Source: Lysobacterales bacterium
GTDB taxonomy: Bacteria; Pseudomonadota; Gammaproteobacteria; Xanthomonadales; Xanthomonadaceae
Assembly (NCBI GenBank): GCA_019510195.1
Contig: JAEKKW010000068.1
Location: forward strand, 1-64,000
Direction: 5' to 3'
Length of the DNA: 64,000 nt
Shown: piece by piece, positions 8,972 to 20,545 of the stretch
Layout: the number at the start of each line of letters is the position of its first letter
How positions within the stretch are numbered: position 1 is the first letter of the stretch
Notes under the pieces: model-generated
Told to the model about the DNA's origin: nothing
Database searches by the model: none
What the model saw: only the letters and a program-made list of their open reading frames with translations
Program-made: the position numbers and the translations under genes

Positions 8972-9517
8972 TTATTCTCGCACGGGAATCTCGCGCCACT
9001 CTCCCGGCTGCAGATCCTCCAGCCGCCAGCGCCCGATGGCGTGGCGCACCAGTCGCAATGTCGGCAACCCGACGGCGGCGGTCATGCGCCGCACCTGGCG
9101 ATTGCGTCCTTCGTGGATGCCGAGGTCGAGCCAGGCGTCCGGCACAGTCCTGCGCACCCGGATCGGCGGATCGCGCGGCCAGAGCGGCGGCGGATCGATC
9201 CGCAGAGCGTCGGCCGGCAAGGTGATTCCGTCATTGAGTTTCACGCCCGCGCGCAGGCGGTGCAGGTGGTCCTCGTCGGGATCGCCCTCCACCTGCACCC
9301 AATAGCGCTTGCCCAGCGAATGGCGGGGATCGGTGATGCGATGTGCGAGCGCGCCATCGTCAGTCAGCAGCAGCAGGCCCTCGCTGTCGTGATCCAGCCG
9401 CCCGGCGGCATAGACCCGCGACGGCAGGCCGAACATCGCCAGCGTCGGCCGCGGTGGCGTGCTGCGATCGGTGAACTGGCACAGCACGCCATATGGCTTG
9501 TTGAATGCGATGAGCAT
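8972..9517 (-). CDS. rluE: 23S rRNA pseudouridine synthase, RsuA/RluE family
   Basis: RNA-modifying enzyme that isomerises a uridine in rRNA to pseudouridine. The start [15 protein letters not shown], the catalytic segment [15 protein letters not shown] (Asp in RLD) and the later [10 protein letters not shown] are family hallmarks. There is no N-terminal S4 domain, which fits RluE and not RsuA/RluB. The frame is open to an ATG at 9592, but the family begins at MLIAFNKP, so I set the start at 9515-9517. No clear Shine-Dalgarno precedes either ATG. The choice of RluE among close relatives is by domain content. Confidence 0.85.
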   Translation of the reverse strand: MLIAFNKPYGVLCQFTDRSTPPRPTLAMFGLPSRVYAAGRLDHDSEGLLLLTDDGALAHRITDPRHSLGKRYWVQVEGDPDEDHLHRLRAGVKLNDGITLPADALRIDPPPLWPRDPPIRVRRTVPDAWLDLGIHEGRNRQVRRMTAAVGLPTLRLVRHAIGRWRLEDLQPGEWREIPVRE

Positions 9518-9734
9518 CGCGGTTTCGCATGCGACGGCACGCGCAGACGTCTGAATGGGGAAGGCATGCACCATACCCGATTGCATGTCCATTAACGGTT
9601 CATGTACATTCCGCTGAACCTGTTCAGCTTTGCGAAATTCGCGATCGGTCGTCGTCCATGGGCGTCCGGAACAGCCGGTTTCCGACGGCGACGGGGGCGT
9701 CGGTTCGCAATAGCAACGGTCTGGGAGCCTGGGG

Positions 9735-10526
9735 ATGATCGAGGTCGAATTGCGGGTCGTGTCGAGCTACAAGGAAGGGCTGCTCATCGCGTTGAGCGAC
9801 ATCCTGCTCGCCAACCAGTTCACTTTGCTGCGCCATCGCCGCGCCAATACCGACAACGGCGTAATGATGTCACTGATGGTCAAGGGACCGGAAGCCAATC
9901 TGCTGAAGCTGGAAGAGCAGCTCGGTTCGCACCACATGGTGAGCAGTCTCGAGGCCGGCGTCTTCGATCCGGCTGCCGGCAACGCGCCGATGATCCCGAC
10001 CGCGACCGCGGCGACTCCGGCCGCCGCATCCGCGCCCGCATCCACCGACGGGCCGCCGCCCCAGAGCACCGTGGCCGACCAGAAGCGCATCGACCAGATG
10101 CTGCCGCAGGTCGCACGCGACTATCCGCAGATCTTCGGCACCGTGCTGGCGCTCGAGCGCAGCGTCGATCCCGCGCAACGCGAAGCCACCATGCGCCACA
10201 TCGGCGCACGTGTCGGCGCCTGGGTCTTCAAGCGCGATTTCGCCCTCGGTGCGCGCCAGTCGCTGGCTGGCTCGATCACCCATCTCGCCCTGCCGGCACT
10301 CAAGCAGATGATCCCGGTCAAGCAGGAAGGCGACTCCCTCACCACGACCAGCAGTCCGTTCTGCACGCCGGGACAGAAATCGTTGCCGACGCCGCAATGC
10401 CATTTCTTCCGCGGCTTCCTCGAAGGCCTGCTCAAGGAATCGGGCCATCTGGGCACCATCCGCGTCAGCGAGTCCACCTGCTGCGCGCACGGGGACGACT
10501 GCTGCAGGTTCGAGTTCCACGCCTGA
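9735..10526 (+). CDS. V4R (4-vinyl-reductase/hydrocarbon-binding)-type small-molecule sensor protein
   Basis: 263 residues in three parts: an N-terminal ACT-like alpha/beta region (about 1-80), an Ala/Pro/Thr-rich linker (about 85-110), and a C-terminal V4R-like domain. That domain ends in the characteristic Cys-rich segment [17 protein letters not shown], matching the V4R pattern E-x2-C-x-A-x-G-D-x2-C-x-F. V4R domains bind small ligands, often through these cysteines, in regulators such as XylR. No DNA-binding or enzymatic domain is present. GGGAG at 9723-9727 supports the ATG at 9735. It lies 60 bp before the MHYT gene on the same strand, so the two probably form one unit. The ligand is unknown. 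Confidence 0.65.
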   Translation: MIEVELRVVSSYKEGLLIALSDILLANQFTLLRHRRANTDNGVMMSLMVKGPEANLLKLEEQLGSHHMVSSLEAGVFDPAAGNAPMIPTATAATPAAASAPASTDGPPPQSTVADQKRIDQMLPQVARDYPQIFGTVLALERSVDPAQREATMRHIGARVGAWVFKRDFALGARQSLAGSITHLALPALKQMIPVKQEGDSLTTTSSPFCTPGQKSLPTPQCHFFRGFLEGLLKESGHLGTIRVSESTCCAHGDDCCRFEFHA

Positions 10527-10586
10527 GCGCATCACGCGGCAGCGTCACTGCGCTGCTCCACCACCAACGAGGAAAGGGGAATCACC

Positions 10587-11333
10587 ATGCATGACCATGC
10601 GATCCAATGCGTCCACGATCCACTGCTCGTCGCTCTGTCCTACCTGGTTTCGGTGCTCGGTTCGTTCACCGCGTTGCAGCTGGCGGTATCGATCCCGGCC
10701 GCGCGCGGCAGCGGGCAACGCCTGCAATCGGTGCTCGGCTCGGCGGCCGCGCTCGGCGTCGGCGGAATCTGGGCCATGCACTTCATCGCCATGCTCGCCT
10801 GCAAGATGGACATGGCGGTCACCTATGACCTGCCGCTGACCGTGTTGTCGGCCATCATCGGGCTGGCTGCAGTCGCGATCGGACTGGCCATCGTCGGCAC
10901 CGGCCAGTTCAACATGGGCAAGCTGGTCCTCGCCGGCATCCTCACCGGCCTCGGCGTGTCCGGGATGCACTACACCGGGATGGCGGCGATGCGCATGCCC
11001 GCGGAAATCCAGTACGACGGGACGCTGGTCATCGCCTCGGTGGCGATCGCGATCGTCGCGTCTTGCGTGGCACTGTGGCTCGCCTTCAACCTGCGCGGCT
11101 GGGTGCAGATGCTGGGCAGCGCGCTGGTGATGGGCATCGCCGTGTGCGGCATGCACTACACCGGGATGGCTGCAGCCAGGTTCCTCCCCGTCGATGCCGG
11201 CAGCGCCACCAATGGCACCCTCGGCGGCGCCTGGCTCGGCATGGGCATCTTCGCGGTGGCAACGGTCCTGCTCTCGATCACGCTGGTGACCACCATGCTG
11301 CGCCGCCAGCAGCGCGCCGATATCGCGATCTGA
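10587..11333 (+). CDS. Stand-alone MHYT-domain integral membrane sensor
   Basis: 248-residue inner-membrane protein with about seven hydrophobic segments and three MHYT repeats: MHFIAM, GMHYTGM and GMHYTGM. The Met/His/Tyr residues of MHYT domains are proposed to bind copper and sense O2, CO or NO. Most MHYT proteins carry a GGDEF/EAL, kinase or LytTR output; this one ends with a short basic tail, so signal output must go through a partner. The gene directly upstream, encoding a V4R-type protein, is the obvious candidate. An AGGAAAGG ribosome site precedes the ATG and a strong terminator follows. Confidence 0.85.
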   Translation: MHDHAIQCVHDPLLVALSYLVSVLGSFTALQLAVSIPAARGSGQRLQSVLGSAAALGVGGIWAMHFIAMLACKMDMAVTYDLPLTVLSAIIGLAAVAIGLAIVGTGQFNMGKLVLAGILTGLGVSGMHYTGMAAMRMPAEIQYDGTLVIASVAIAIVASCVALWLAFNLRGWVQMLGSALVMGIAVCGMHYTGMAAARFLPVDAGSATNGTLGGAWLGMGIFAVATVLLSITLVTTMLRRQQRADIAI

Positions 11334-11357
11334 GTCATACGCATCGCCTGATGCAGG

Positions 11358-11386
11358 ACGGGGCGCCAGTGGCGCCCCGTTTTCGT
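11358..11386 (+). terminator. Rho-independent terminator after the V4R-MHYT unit
   Basis: A 10-bp stem (ACGGGGCGCC with its complement) closed by a 3-base loop is followed by TTTTCGTTT on the plus strand. It lies 25 bp after the MHYT stop and before the convergent icd gene. Confidence 0.85.
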
Positions 11387-11404
11387 TTCATCGCGTGGAA
11401 AAAA

Positions 11405-13780
<2,376 letters not shown>

Positions 13781-13796
13781 TCAGGCGATCACGAAG

Positions 13797-14288
13797 TCAC
13801 TTGACCTCGAATTCCTTGGTCTGGACCACGGCGCCGTCGAGCGAAACTTCGACCTTGTACTTGCCGGTCGGGAAACCGTCGGGCTTGCTGATCTTGAAGT
13901 CGGTGACACCCGTACTGGTGAAGCTGACTTCCTTGGCTTCCTCGTTGACGGTCATTGGCGTGCCGTTGTGGTCATAGGTCCACTTCGCGCTCAGCTTGCC
14001 CGGCACGGTGGCGGCGGGATCGCTGGTCGTGGTGGAGACCGCGGCATAGATGGAATCCTTCGGCTTGAAGGTGGTGGCCGGCGCGCTCACCTTGAAATCG
14101 TCGCCTACGGCGCTGCCGAGATCGACCGAGGCAACGGAAGCGGTGGCGGCGGCCGGGGCGGGCGCCGGTGCCGGCGTCGACGTGGCGGCCGGGGCGGGCG
14201 GCGTCTCTTCCTTCTTCTTGCAACCGACGATGGCGACGCTGGCGATCAGCGCCGAAGTGAGGATCAGCGGTAGACGGTTCTGCTTCAT
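13797..14288 (-). CDS. Predicted lipoprotein of unknown function
   Basis: 163 residues. The signal peptide has lipobox IVGC (Cys23), then KKKEE and an Ala/Pro/Thr-rich linker (about 30-50). A compact C-terminal domain of about 110 residues, probably beta-sandwich, contains DSIYAAVSTTT, KWTYDHNG and TGKYKVEVSLDG. This layout resembles periplasmic domains that bind other envelope components, but I recognise no named family. It is followed by a terminator. The LysM gene lies 47 bp upstream on the same strand and could be cotranscribed. Confidence 0.75.
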   Translation of the reverse strand: MKQNRLPLILTSALIASVAIVGCKKKEETPPAPAATSTPAPAPAPAAATASVASVDLGSAVGDDFKVSAPATTFKPKDSIYAAVSTTTSDPAATVPGKLSAKWTYDHNGTPMTVNEEAKEVSFTSTGVTDFKISKPDGFPTGKYKVEVSLDGAVVQTKEFEVK

Positions 14289-14335
14289 GGCAATCCTTCT
14301 CTGGATGAATAATGGGCGTAAGAAAAACGTCGCGC

Positions 14336-14587
14336 TTATTCCGCGGCGGGAATCTTGAGAACCTGGCCCGGCTTGATCTTGTCGGGATCATCGAGGATGT
14401 CGCGATTCGCCTCGAAGATCACGTTGTACTTGTTGGCATGGCCATAGAACTGCTTGGCGATCGCCGACAGCGTATCGCCCGACTTGACCGTGTAACTCTG
14501 TTCACCGGTCCCGCCGCCGTCGCCGGTAATCTGTTCGGTGGAGGTCACGCTGGACTGGACGTTGCTGAAATCGGGTTCGTTGCTCAT
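14336..14587 (-). CDS. Small LysM-domain protein
   Basis: 83 residues from an ATG with an ideal ribosome site AAGGAG. A Ser/Thr/Gly-rich N-terminal stretch precedes one LysM domain ([18 protein letters not shown] to LKIPAAE), which normally binds peptidoglycan. The LysM part resembles the C-terminal half of YgaU/Kbp, but the BON domain of that protein is absent. There is no signal peptide, so export is uncertain. An upstream extension to 14719 overlaps queF and is rejected. Confidence 0.85.
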   Translation of the reverse strand: MSNEPDFSNVQSSVTSTEQITGDGGGTGEQSYTVKSGDTLSAIAKQFYGHANKYNVIFEANRDILDDPDKIKPGQVLKIPAAE

Positions 14588-14678
14588 GATGGACTCCTTG
14601 GCCCTCGGAAAGATGAGGCGAGCCGACGATGCCACGGCCGATGTTAAGGGATCATCACGTCCGTATTCATTTTGTGCG

Positions 14679-15491
14679 TCACTGGCGTGGCGTTCTCCAC
14701 ACTTCCAGTGCTTCGCCATTCGCGGTCGCGCGCCAGGGATTGATGTCCAGCCCGCCGCGACGGGTATAGCGCGCCTCCACCGACAGCATCTGCGGCCGGC
14801 AACGCGCCAATACGTCGACGAAAATCCGCTCGACGCATTGTTCGTGGAATTCGCGCTGGTCGCGGAAGCCGACGACGTAGCGCAGCAGGCCTTCGCGATC
14901 GATGCGCGGGCCGTTGTAACGAATCAGCAATGTTGCCCAGTCGGGCTGGCCGGTCACCGGGCAATTCGATTTCAACAGGTGCGAGACCAGGGTTTCCTCG
15001 ACATCATCCCCATTCCCCGCCAACAATGACGGATCGGGCGGCCCGTAGTGGTCGATGGCGATGTCGAGTCCGTCGATGCACGCGCCGCCCTCGTCTTCGT
15101 GGACTGGCGGCAGCCCGAAGCGCATCCGCACCGGCGCGGCGGCGGCATTCGACAAGTCGCGCTCGATGATGGCGCGCAAGGCATCCGGCGAAGCGACGCG
15201 GCGGGCATTGAAGGAGTTGAGGTAGAGTTTGAACGATTTCGATTCGACCAGGTTCGGCGACGTCGCCGGCACCTCGAAGATCGCCGTCGCCACCTGCGGC
15301 TTGCCGCGGCCATCGAGCCAACCCAATTCATACCCCTGCCAGCGATCGTGGCCGATGAAGGGCAAGGCATCGGCGCGGATGCCGATTTCGTCGCGGCCCT
15401 GCGCGCGCGAGATCGGGAACAGCAGCGACGGGTCGTAGTGTTGCGGGTAGGCGACTTCGCGGCCGAGCAGGCTGTCTTCGGGGGTATGCAT
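14679..15491 (-). CDS. queF: NADPH-dependent 7-cyano-7-deazaguanine reductase
   Basis: Reduces preQ0 to preQ1 in queuosine biosynthesis. 270 residues, the long (E. coli-like) form. Visible are the catalytic cysteine in [11 protein letters not shown], substrate-binding [13 protein letters not shown], and [11 protein letters not shown]. The ATG at 15491 gives the family N-terminus [16 protein letters not shown]; the frame opens 19 codons earlier without a ribosome site. It is divergent from the KefC-like gene across 56 bp. Confidence 0.95.
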   Translation of the reverse strand: MHTPEDSLLGREVAYPQHYDPSLLFPISRAQGRDEIGIRADALPFIGHDRWQGYELGWLDGRGKPQVATAIFEVPATSPNLVESKSFKLYLNSFNARRVASPDALRAIIERDLSNAAAAPVRMRFGLPPVHEDEGGACIDGLDIAIDHYGPPDPSLLAGNGDDVEETLVSHLLKSNCPVTGQPDWATLLIRYNGPRIDREGLLRYVVGFRDQREFHEQCVERIFVDVLARCRPQMLSVEARYTRRGGLDINPWRATANGEALEVWRTPRQ

Positions 15492-15547
15492 GGGGGAATT
15501 ATCGCCCGGCACGGGCCTACACCGCATAATGACCACCGGAGGTCCCA

Positions 15548-17371
15548 ATGCCCGACAGTGGTTTGCAACTCGCCCTCGTGTTCCTGCTGGCCGCGGTCGT
15601 CGCGGTGCCGGTGTTCAAGCGTTTTGGCCTGGGTGCGGTGCTCGGCTATCTCGCCGCTGGCGTATTGCTCGGGCCGCATGCGCTGAAAGTGGTCTCCGAC
15701 CCCGAACGTGTGCTCACCGCCAGCGAAATCGGCGTGGTGATGATGCTGTTCGTGATCGGCCTCGAATTGTCGCTGCCGCGACTCAAGGTGATGCGCGGCG
15801 CGGTGTTTGGCGTCGGCGCGTTGCAGGTCGCGTTGACCGCGCTGGTGCTGGGCGCGATCTGCCTCTTCCGTGGTTCCGACTTCAACTCCGCGCTGGTGAT
15901 CGGCGTCGCGCTCGCGCTGTCGTCGACCGCGGTCGGGCTGCAACTGCTGTCGGAACGTGGCGAACTCAACAGCGACCACGGCCGCCTCGCCTTCGCCATC
16001 CTGCTGTTCCAGGACATCGCGGCGATCCCGCTGCTGGCCGCGATCCCGCTGCTCGGCAACGTGCAGCATGCGGATGTTTCGCCATGGCTCGCGGTCAGCA
16101 AGGCGATCGGCGCGATCGCGGTACTGCTGCTCGGCGGTCGCCTGCTGTTGCGCCAGCTGTTCAAGATCGTTGCCCGCACCGGCATGCCGGAAGTGTTCAC
16201 CGCCGCCGCGTTGCTGGTGGTGCTGGGCAGCGCGTGGTTCCTGGAGCTCGCGGGCCTGAGCGCCGGCCTCGGCGCCTTCATCGCCGGCGTCATCCTCGCC
16301 GATTCCGAATTCCGCCACGAACTGGAATCGCAGATCCAGCCGTTCGAAGGCCTGTTGCTCGGCCTGTTCTTCATGGCGGTCGGCATGAGCATCGACCTGC
16401 GCGAAGTCGCCGCGCATCCGGCGCTGATCGCGTCGGGCGTCGCCGTGCTGATGATGGTGAAATTCATCCTCCTGTTCGCGATCGGGCGCGCGCCCGGCAA
16501 GCTCGACACCCGCGGCGCGTTGCTGCTGGCCTCGGTGTTGTCGCTCGGCGGCGAATTCGCCTTCGTGGTGTTCAACGAAGCCCAGCGCGTGCGCCTGCTG
16601 CCGGCAGAAATGCGCGACCAGCTGGCCGCGATCGTCGGCCTGTCGATGGCGGTGACGCCGTTGCTGGTGATTGGCGTGAGCAGACTGGTGGGGCGCAAGC
16701 GCAAGAAGCCCGACGATCGTCCGTTCGACGACATCCCGGACGACCAGCCGCAGGTGATGATTGCCGGTTTCGGCCGCTTCGGCCAGATCGTCGCGCGCCT
16801 GCTGTTCACCCAGAACATCCGCTTCGTCGCCATCGATTCCGATGTCGAACAGGTGGAATTCTTCCGCCGCTTCGGCAATCCCATCTATTACGGTGATCCC
16901 AGCAAGCCGGAACTGCTGCGTTCGGCCGGCGCCGAACACGTCCGCCTGTTCGTGGTGGCGATGGGCAGCGTCGAGGACAGCCTGCGCACGGTGCGCCTGA
17001 TTCGCCGTTTCAACCCCGGTGCGACCATTCTTGCCCGTGCCCGCGATCGCAGGCACGCCTGGCAATTGATGGATTTCGGCGTCACCCCGATCCGCGAGAC
17101 GTTCTTCTCCGCGCTCAAGACCGGACGCGAAGCCCTGATCGCACTGGGCATGCCGGCGGACATGGCCGACGACCGCATGCGCCGCTTCAAGGCCGCCGAC
17201 GAACGCATGCTGGCCGCGCAACACCTGGTGTACGACGACGAGGAAGCGCTGAAGCAGACCTCGGCCGAAGCGCGCAAGGAACTGGAACAACTGTTCGCCG
17301 CCGACAAGGGCGAAGGCCTGCTGGGATCGGTGGTGCGGGAAGCGGTGACGTCGGAAGAACAACCGGACTAG
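15548..17371 (+). CDS. KefB/KefC-type potassium:proton antiporter (CPA2) with TrkA-N domain
   Basis: 607 residues. The first about 380 form a 12-13-helix Na/H-exchanger membrane domain ([31 protein letters not shown]). A Rossmann TrkA-N domain follows, starting at [16 protein letters not shown] and continuing IDSDVEQ. The layout matches glutathione-gated K+ efflux systems that protect against electrophiles by acidifying the cytoplasm. A GGAGG site at 15537 supports the start, with CATAAT (15525-15530) as a possible -10. No KefF/KefG ancillary gene is adjacent. Its stop overlaps the convergent SIMPL gene by 4 bp. Confidence 0.92.
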   Translation: MPDSGLQLALVFLLAAVVAVPVFKRFGLGAVLGYLAAGVLLGPHALKVVSDPERVLTASEIGVVMMLFVIGLELSLPRLKVMRGAVFGVGALQVALTALVLGAICLFRGSDFNSALVIGVALALSSTAVGLQLLSERGELNSDHGRLAFAILLFQDIAAIPLLAAIPLLGNVQHADVSPWLAVSKAIGAIAVLLLGGRLLLRQLFKIVARTGMPEVFTAAALLVVLGSAWFLELAGLSAGLGAFIAGVILADSEFRHELESQIQPFEGLLLGLFFMAVGMSIDLREVAAHPALIASGVAVLMMVKFILLFAIGRAPGKLDTRGALLLASVLSLGGEFAFVVFNEAQRVRLLPAEMRDQLAAIVGLSMAVTPLLVIGVSRLVGRKRKKPDDRPFDDIPDDQPQVMIAGFGRFGQIVARLLFTQNIRFVAIDSDVEQVEFFRRFGNPIYYGDPSKPELLRSAGAEHVRLFVVAMGSVEDSLRTVRLIRRFNPGATILARARDRRHAWQLMDFGVTPIRETFFSALKTGREALIALGMPADMADDRMRRFKAADERMLAAQHLVYDDEEALKQTSAEARKELEQLFAADKGEGLLGSVVREAVTSEEQPD

Positions 17372-18084
17372 CGCAGCAGATCGAAAACGACCTGAACGCT
17401 TTCGTTGAACTCGATGGTGGGCGCGATGTACTGTCCGGCAGACACGACTCCGGGGGCGTTCATGGCGGTCACGGTCACCGTAGCGAGCTCTCCCCTGCCA
17501 TAACGGCTTGCCAGAGAAGATGCGACGCTGTTGATGCTGTAGATCTTGCCGAGCGTCGCGCCATACGCCATCGCGAGTTCTGTCGCGCGTTCGCGACTCT
17601 GCGCCGCCGCCTTGCGTCGCGCTTCCTGCCGCAACGCATCTTCATTGCTGGATTCGAAGGTGACCGAATCGATTTCGTTCATGCCGGCGGCAAGCCCTGC
17701 ATCCATCAGTGCATTGAGCTTGGAAACATCGCGCAGATGCACGCTGACATTGCGCGATCCGCGGAATCCACGCGACACCTTGCGGTTGTTCTGCCACTCG
17801 AAATCCTCGCCCAGAGAAATCGCCGAGGCGGAGACGTCCGCTTCGGAAATCCTGTTTCGCTTCAGCACTTCGAGATAGCCGTTGACCGCGGCATCGACCG
17901 CCTGTTTCGCGTTTGCCGCGACGGCATCGCGCTTCGACACCGACAGCACGATCCGCGCCATGTCCGGCGCCACCGACACCTTGCCCTCGCCGCTCGTCAC
18001 CACGTGCGGGCCATCCGGCAATGGCGTGCCGGCGTTCGCTGCTCCAGCCAGTGCCAGCAATCCGGACATCACGATCATGCGCAT
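17368..18084 (-). CDS. SIMPL-domain (DUF541) periplasmic/outer-membrane-associated protein
   Basis: 238 residues with a Sec signal (cleavage likely after ANA, residue 18) and one SIMPL domain. The domain runs from VVTSGEGKVSVAPDMARIVLSV through KAAAQSRERATELAMAYGATLGKI to the C-terminal beta hairpin. Relatives include E. coli YggE and Brucella BP26, linked to oxidative-stress resistance and oligomeric rings; the mechanism is unclear. It converges on, and overlaps by 4 bp, the KefC-like gene. Confidence 0.88.
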   Translation of the reverse strand: MRMIVMSGLLALAGAANAGTPLPDGPHVVTSGEGKVSVAPDMARIVLSVSKRDAVAANAKQAVDAAVNGYLEVLKRNRISEADVSASAISLGEDFEWQNNRKVSRGFRGSRNVSVHLRDVSKLNALMDAGLAAGMNEIDSVTFESSNEDALRQEARRKAAAQSRERATELAMAYGATLGKIYSINSVASSLASRYGRGELATVTVTAMNAPGVVSAGQYIAPTIEFNESVQVVFDLLR

Positions 18085-18119
18085 CGGCTTCTCCCCTGAA
18101 GTGTCTGCCCGATCCTACC

Positions 18120-19229
18120 TCAGCCGAGGTGATGCAGCCCGAGGTATTCCGCCGACTGCATCTCGACCAGGCGCGAAGTGGTGCGTTCGAACATCGCCGC
18201 CAGGCGCGCGCCGCGATAGAGATAGACCGACACGGCATCCGCGGTGCACACCAGCTTGACGCGGCGATCGTAGAACTCGTCGATGGCATTGATGAAGCGT
18301 CGCGCGGGATCGTCGTTGCCGCCGTCGAACACCGGGATGCCACCGACCAGCACGGTATGGAATTCCTGCGCGATCTCGATGTAATCACCGGTGCCGCGCG
18401 GTCCGTCGCACAACGCGGCGAAATCGAACCAGACCATGCCCTTGCTGCGCGCGCGCACCGGAATGCGCCGGCCTTCGATGATGAGCCCGGCGTCGAGGTG
18501 GGCATCGTCGCCGCCGAGTTCGTGCCAGCGCTGTTCCAGCCACGCGTCCGATTGAGCATCCAGTGGTGCGCGATATACCGGCGATCGCGTCAGCGCGCGC
18601 AGGCGGTAATCGGTTTCGCTGGGGATCTCCAGCACGTGGCAATGGCGTTCCAGCAGGTCGATCGCCGGCAGGAAGCTCGCGCGCTGCAGGCCATCACGAT
18701 AGAGATTGGCCGGCGCGGTGTTCGATGTCGTCACCAGGGTCACGCCGCCATCGAACAATCCACGCAACAGCCGCGACAGCAGCATCGCGTCGCCGATGTC
18801 GGTGACGACGAATTCATCGAGCACGAGTACCTGCAAGGTCTCGCGCCATTCGCGCGCGACGATGGCGAGCGGATCGGCTTCACCGGCGTGATCGCGCAGG
18901 CGCGCGTGCAATTCGCGCATGAACCGATGGAAATGCGTGCGTTGCTTGCGCGCGACCGGCAGGCCATCGTAGAAGAGATCGACCAGGAAGGTCTTGCCGC
19001 GGCCGACACCGCCCCACAGGTAGAGCCCGGCCACTTCGCGCGGCGCGCCATCGCCGCCGAACAGGCGCGAGAACAGGCCTGCCGCCTGCGCCGGTTCGGC
19101 GACGAGTTCGCGATGGATGCGATCGAGTTCGACCAATACCGCGCGCTGGGCGGGATCGTCCTGCCAGTCGCCGCGCGCCGCGCCTTCGGCATAACGCTGG
19201 CTTGGCAGCGGCGCCGCTTCCGCACTCAT
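18120..19229 (-). CDS. zapE: Cell-division ATPase ZapE (AFG1-like)
   Basis: 369 residues. The single P-loop ATPase domain has Walker A GGVGRGKTFL, Walker B VLDEF and the AFG1 family signatures FHRFMRELH and FINAIDEFYDR. ZapE associates with the Z-ring and is needed under low oxygen or high temperature in E. coli. The frame opens at 19259, but the ATG at 19229 overlaps the upstream hydrolase stop as ATGA, which points to translational coupling. Confidence 0.93.
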   Translation of the reverse strand: MSAEAAPLPSQRYAEGAARGDWQDDPAQRAVLVELDRIHRELVAEPAQAAGLFSRLFGGDGAPREVAGLYLWGGVGRGKTFLVDLFYDGLPVARKQRTHFHRFMRELHARLRDHAGEADPLAIVAREWRETLQVLVLDEFVVTDIGDAMLLSRLLRGLFDGGVTLVTTSNTAPANLYRDGLQRASFLPAIDLLERHCHVLEIPSETDYRLRALTRSPVYRAPLDAQSDAWLEQRWHELGGDDAHLDAGLIIEGRRIPVRARSKGMVWFDFAALCDGPRGTGDYIEIAQEFHTVLVGGIPVFDGGNDDPARRFINAIDEFYDRRVKLVCTADAVSVYLYRGARLAAMFERTTSRLVEMQSAEYLGLHHLG

Positions 19230-19876
19230 GCCGCGGGCGGCAGCAACGGTTGCGCCCACTGCTGGATCACCTGGCGCAGGTCGATCAATTTGCGATGGAA
19301 GAAGTGCGAGGTCTCGGGCATGCGCACCAGCGTCGGCGGTTTCGGCAGCGCGGCGATCCAGTCGAATACCGCCTTGGGCTCGACGATCTCGTCAGCCTCG
19401 CCCATCACCACCAGCCACGGCACCTGCGGCAGTTCGATCCGGCTGAAGTCCCAGCCGCGGCCCGCAACCGGCGGCGCGATCGAGATCACCGCATCGGCAC
19501 GCAGCTCGACCGCGTTCTTCAGTGTCACGAAGGAACCGAAACTGAAACCGGCCAGCCATACCGCATCCGCGGGACGCTCGGCGCGTAGCCAGGCGGCGAC
19601 GGCGCGGAGGTCGTCGCTTTCGCCGACGCCATGGTCGAATTCGCCTGCGCTGTTGCCGGTGCCGCGGAAGTTGAAACGCAGCGTGGTGATGCCGAGCTCG
19701 CGCAGCGCGCGCGCCGTCGTCGTCACCACCTTGTTGTCCATGGTGCCGCCGTCGGTCGGCAACGGATGGCAGACGATGGCACAGACGCCGCGAGGGGCGA
19801 CGCCGTCATCGGGAAATTCGAGTTTCGCTTCCAGTACGCCGACCGGGCCCTGCAGCTGCAAGGCGGTATCGGCCAC
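19226..19876 (-). CDS. Alpha/beta-hydrolase of the CHPHP/GGTMxNKV family
   Basis: 216 residues. The segment CHPLPTDGGTMDNKVVTTTARAL is the family signature. The nucleophile elbow is GFSFGS; the likely acid is Asp in GEADEIV and the base is His in ETSHFFH. It has no signal peptide and acts in the cytoplasm. Substrate is unknown; relatives are annotated as generic esterases. It sits between the cytochrome c5 gene (the stop and ATG abut) and zapE (4-bp overlap), so the three genes form one minus-strand unit. Confidence 0.88.
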   Translation of the reverse strand: MADTALQLQGPVGVLEAKLEFPDDGVAPRGVCAIVCHPLPTDGGTMDNKVVTTTARALRELGITTLRFNFRGTGNSAGEFDHGVGESDDLRAVAAWLRAERPADAVWLAGFSFGSFVTLKNAVELRADAVISIAPPVAGRGWDFSRIELPQVPWLVVMGEADEIVEPKAVFDWIAALPKPPTLVRMPETSHFFHRKLIDLRQVIQQWAQPLLPPAA

Positions 19877-20401
19877 TTACTTGCCGGTGGCCTGCGCCAC
19901 CATCCAGTCCACCGTCGCCTTGACCTGGTCGTCGGTCAGCGCCGGGTTGCCGCCCTTGGCCGGCATCGCGCCGGAGTTGCCGGTGAAGCCTTCGATCGCA
20001 TGCTTGTACAAGGTGTCCTTGCCTTCGGCCGCGCGTGCCGCCCAGTGCGAGGCGTCGAGCGTCGGCGCGCCGCCAGCGCCGCTGGTGTGGCAGCCGGTGC
20101 AGAGGTTGCCGAAGATGGTCTTGCCGTCGGTGGTGCCGCCGTAGGCGACTTGCGAGGCGGCGCGCTTCTTCGCGGCTTCGTCGGCGGCGGCCTGTTCGAT
20201 CTTGCCTTCTTCGCCGGCATAGACCGCGCCGACCGGCGCGATGCGCGCTTCGGTCTGCGCCGCGGCCTGCGGCGTCACTTCGTACGTGTGGTACTTGGCC
20301 GCCAGATGGCTGCCGAGAATGATCAGGATGATCGTGGTCGCCAGCAGGAAGGCAATCACCATCGAGAATTTCTTCAGGAAGTCGAGATCGGATCGATTCA
20401 C
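19877..20401 (-). CDS. Membrane-anchored cytochrome c5
   Basis: About 174 residues. A single N-terminal helix (FSMVIAFLLATTIILIILG) anchors a periplasmic domain with one heme c site CTGCH. The distal methionine is probably in SGAMPAKGG. Cytochromes c5 of this type donate electrons to terminal oxidases. I chose the GTG at 20401 (VNRSDLDFLKKF) because the more distal ATG at 20437 would place a perfect hairpin inside the coding region and lies almost at the predicted transcription start. The start is therefore uncertain. Confidence 0.85.
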   Translation of the reverse strand: MNRSDLDFLKKFSMVIAFLLATTIILIILGSHLAAKYHTYEVTPQAAAQTEARIAPVGAVYAGEEGKIEQAAADEAAKKRAASQVAYGGTTDGKTIFGNLCTGCHTSGAGGAPTLDASHWAARAAEGKDTLYKHAIEGFTGNSGAMPAKGGNPALTDDQVKATVDWMVAQATGK

Positions 20402-20411
20402 GCGCGTGCAC

Positions 20412-20453
20412 CCGGGGCTGTGCAGCCCCGGCCGCACTCAGCTATTCAGTATA
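20412..20453 (-). promoter_or_regulatory. Promoter and leader hairpin of the cytochrome c5 gene
   Basis: On the minus strand TATACT (20448-20453) can serve as -10. Just downstream, CCGGGGCTG (20412-20420) and CAGCCCCGG (20423-20431) form a perfect 9-bp hairpin with a 2-base gap. It would lie in the short 5' leader, about 10 bases before the GTG start. It could stabilise the transcript or gate translation. Confidence 0.45.
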
Positions 20454-20545
20454 CGGAAAGCCCCGATCCCGAGCCAGCCAAGGCATCTTGACGCGGCCAT
20501 GCGATATTTCGCCGGCGCCAATCGGGCGCAGGTGGAGTCCCGGTG

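Noticed and set aside
9518-9734. Possible gene in the gap between rluE and the V4R gene
   Set aside because: A plus-strand frame from 9602 overlaps the V4R gene out of frame and has arginine-rich nonsense composition. I see only a promoter region here.
14972-17362. A 796-codon minus-strand frame opposite the KefC-like gene
   Set aside because: Antisense shadow; the plus-strand protein has clear membrane and TrkA-N domains.
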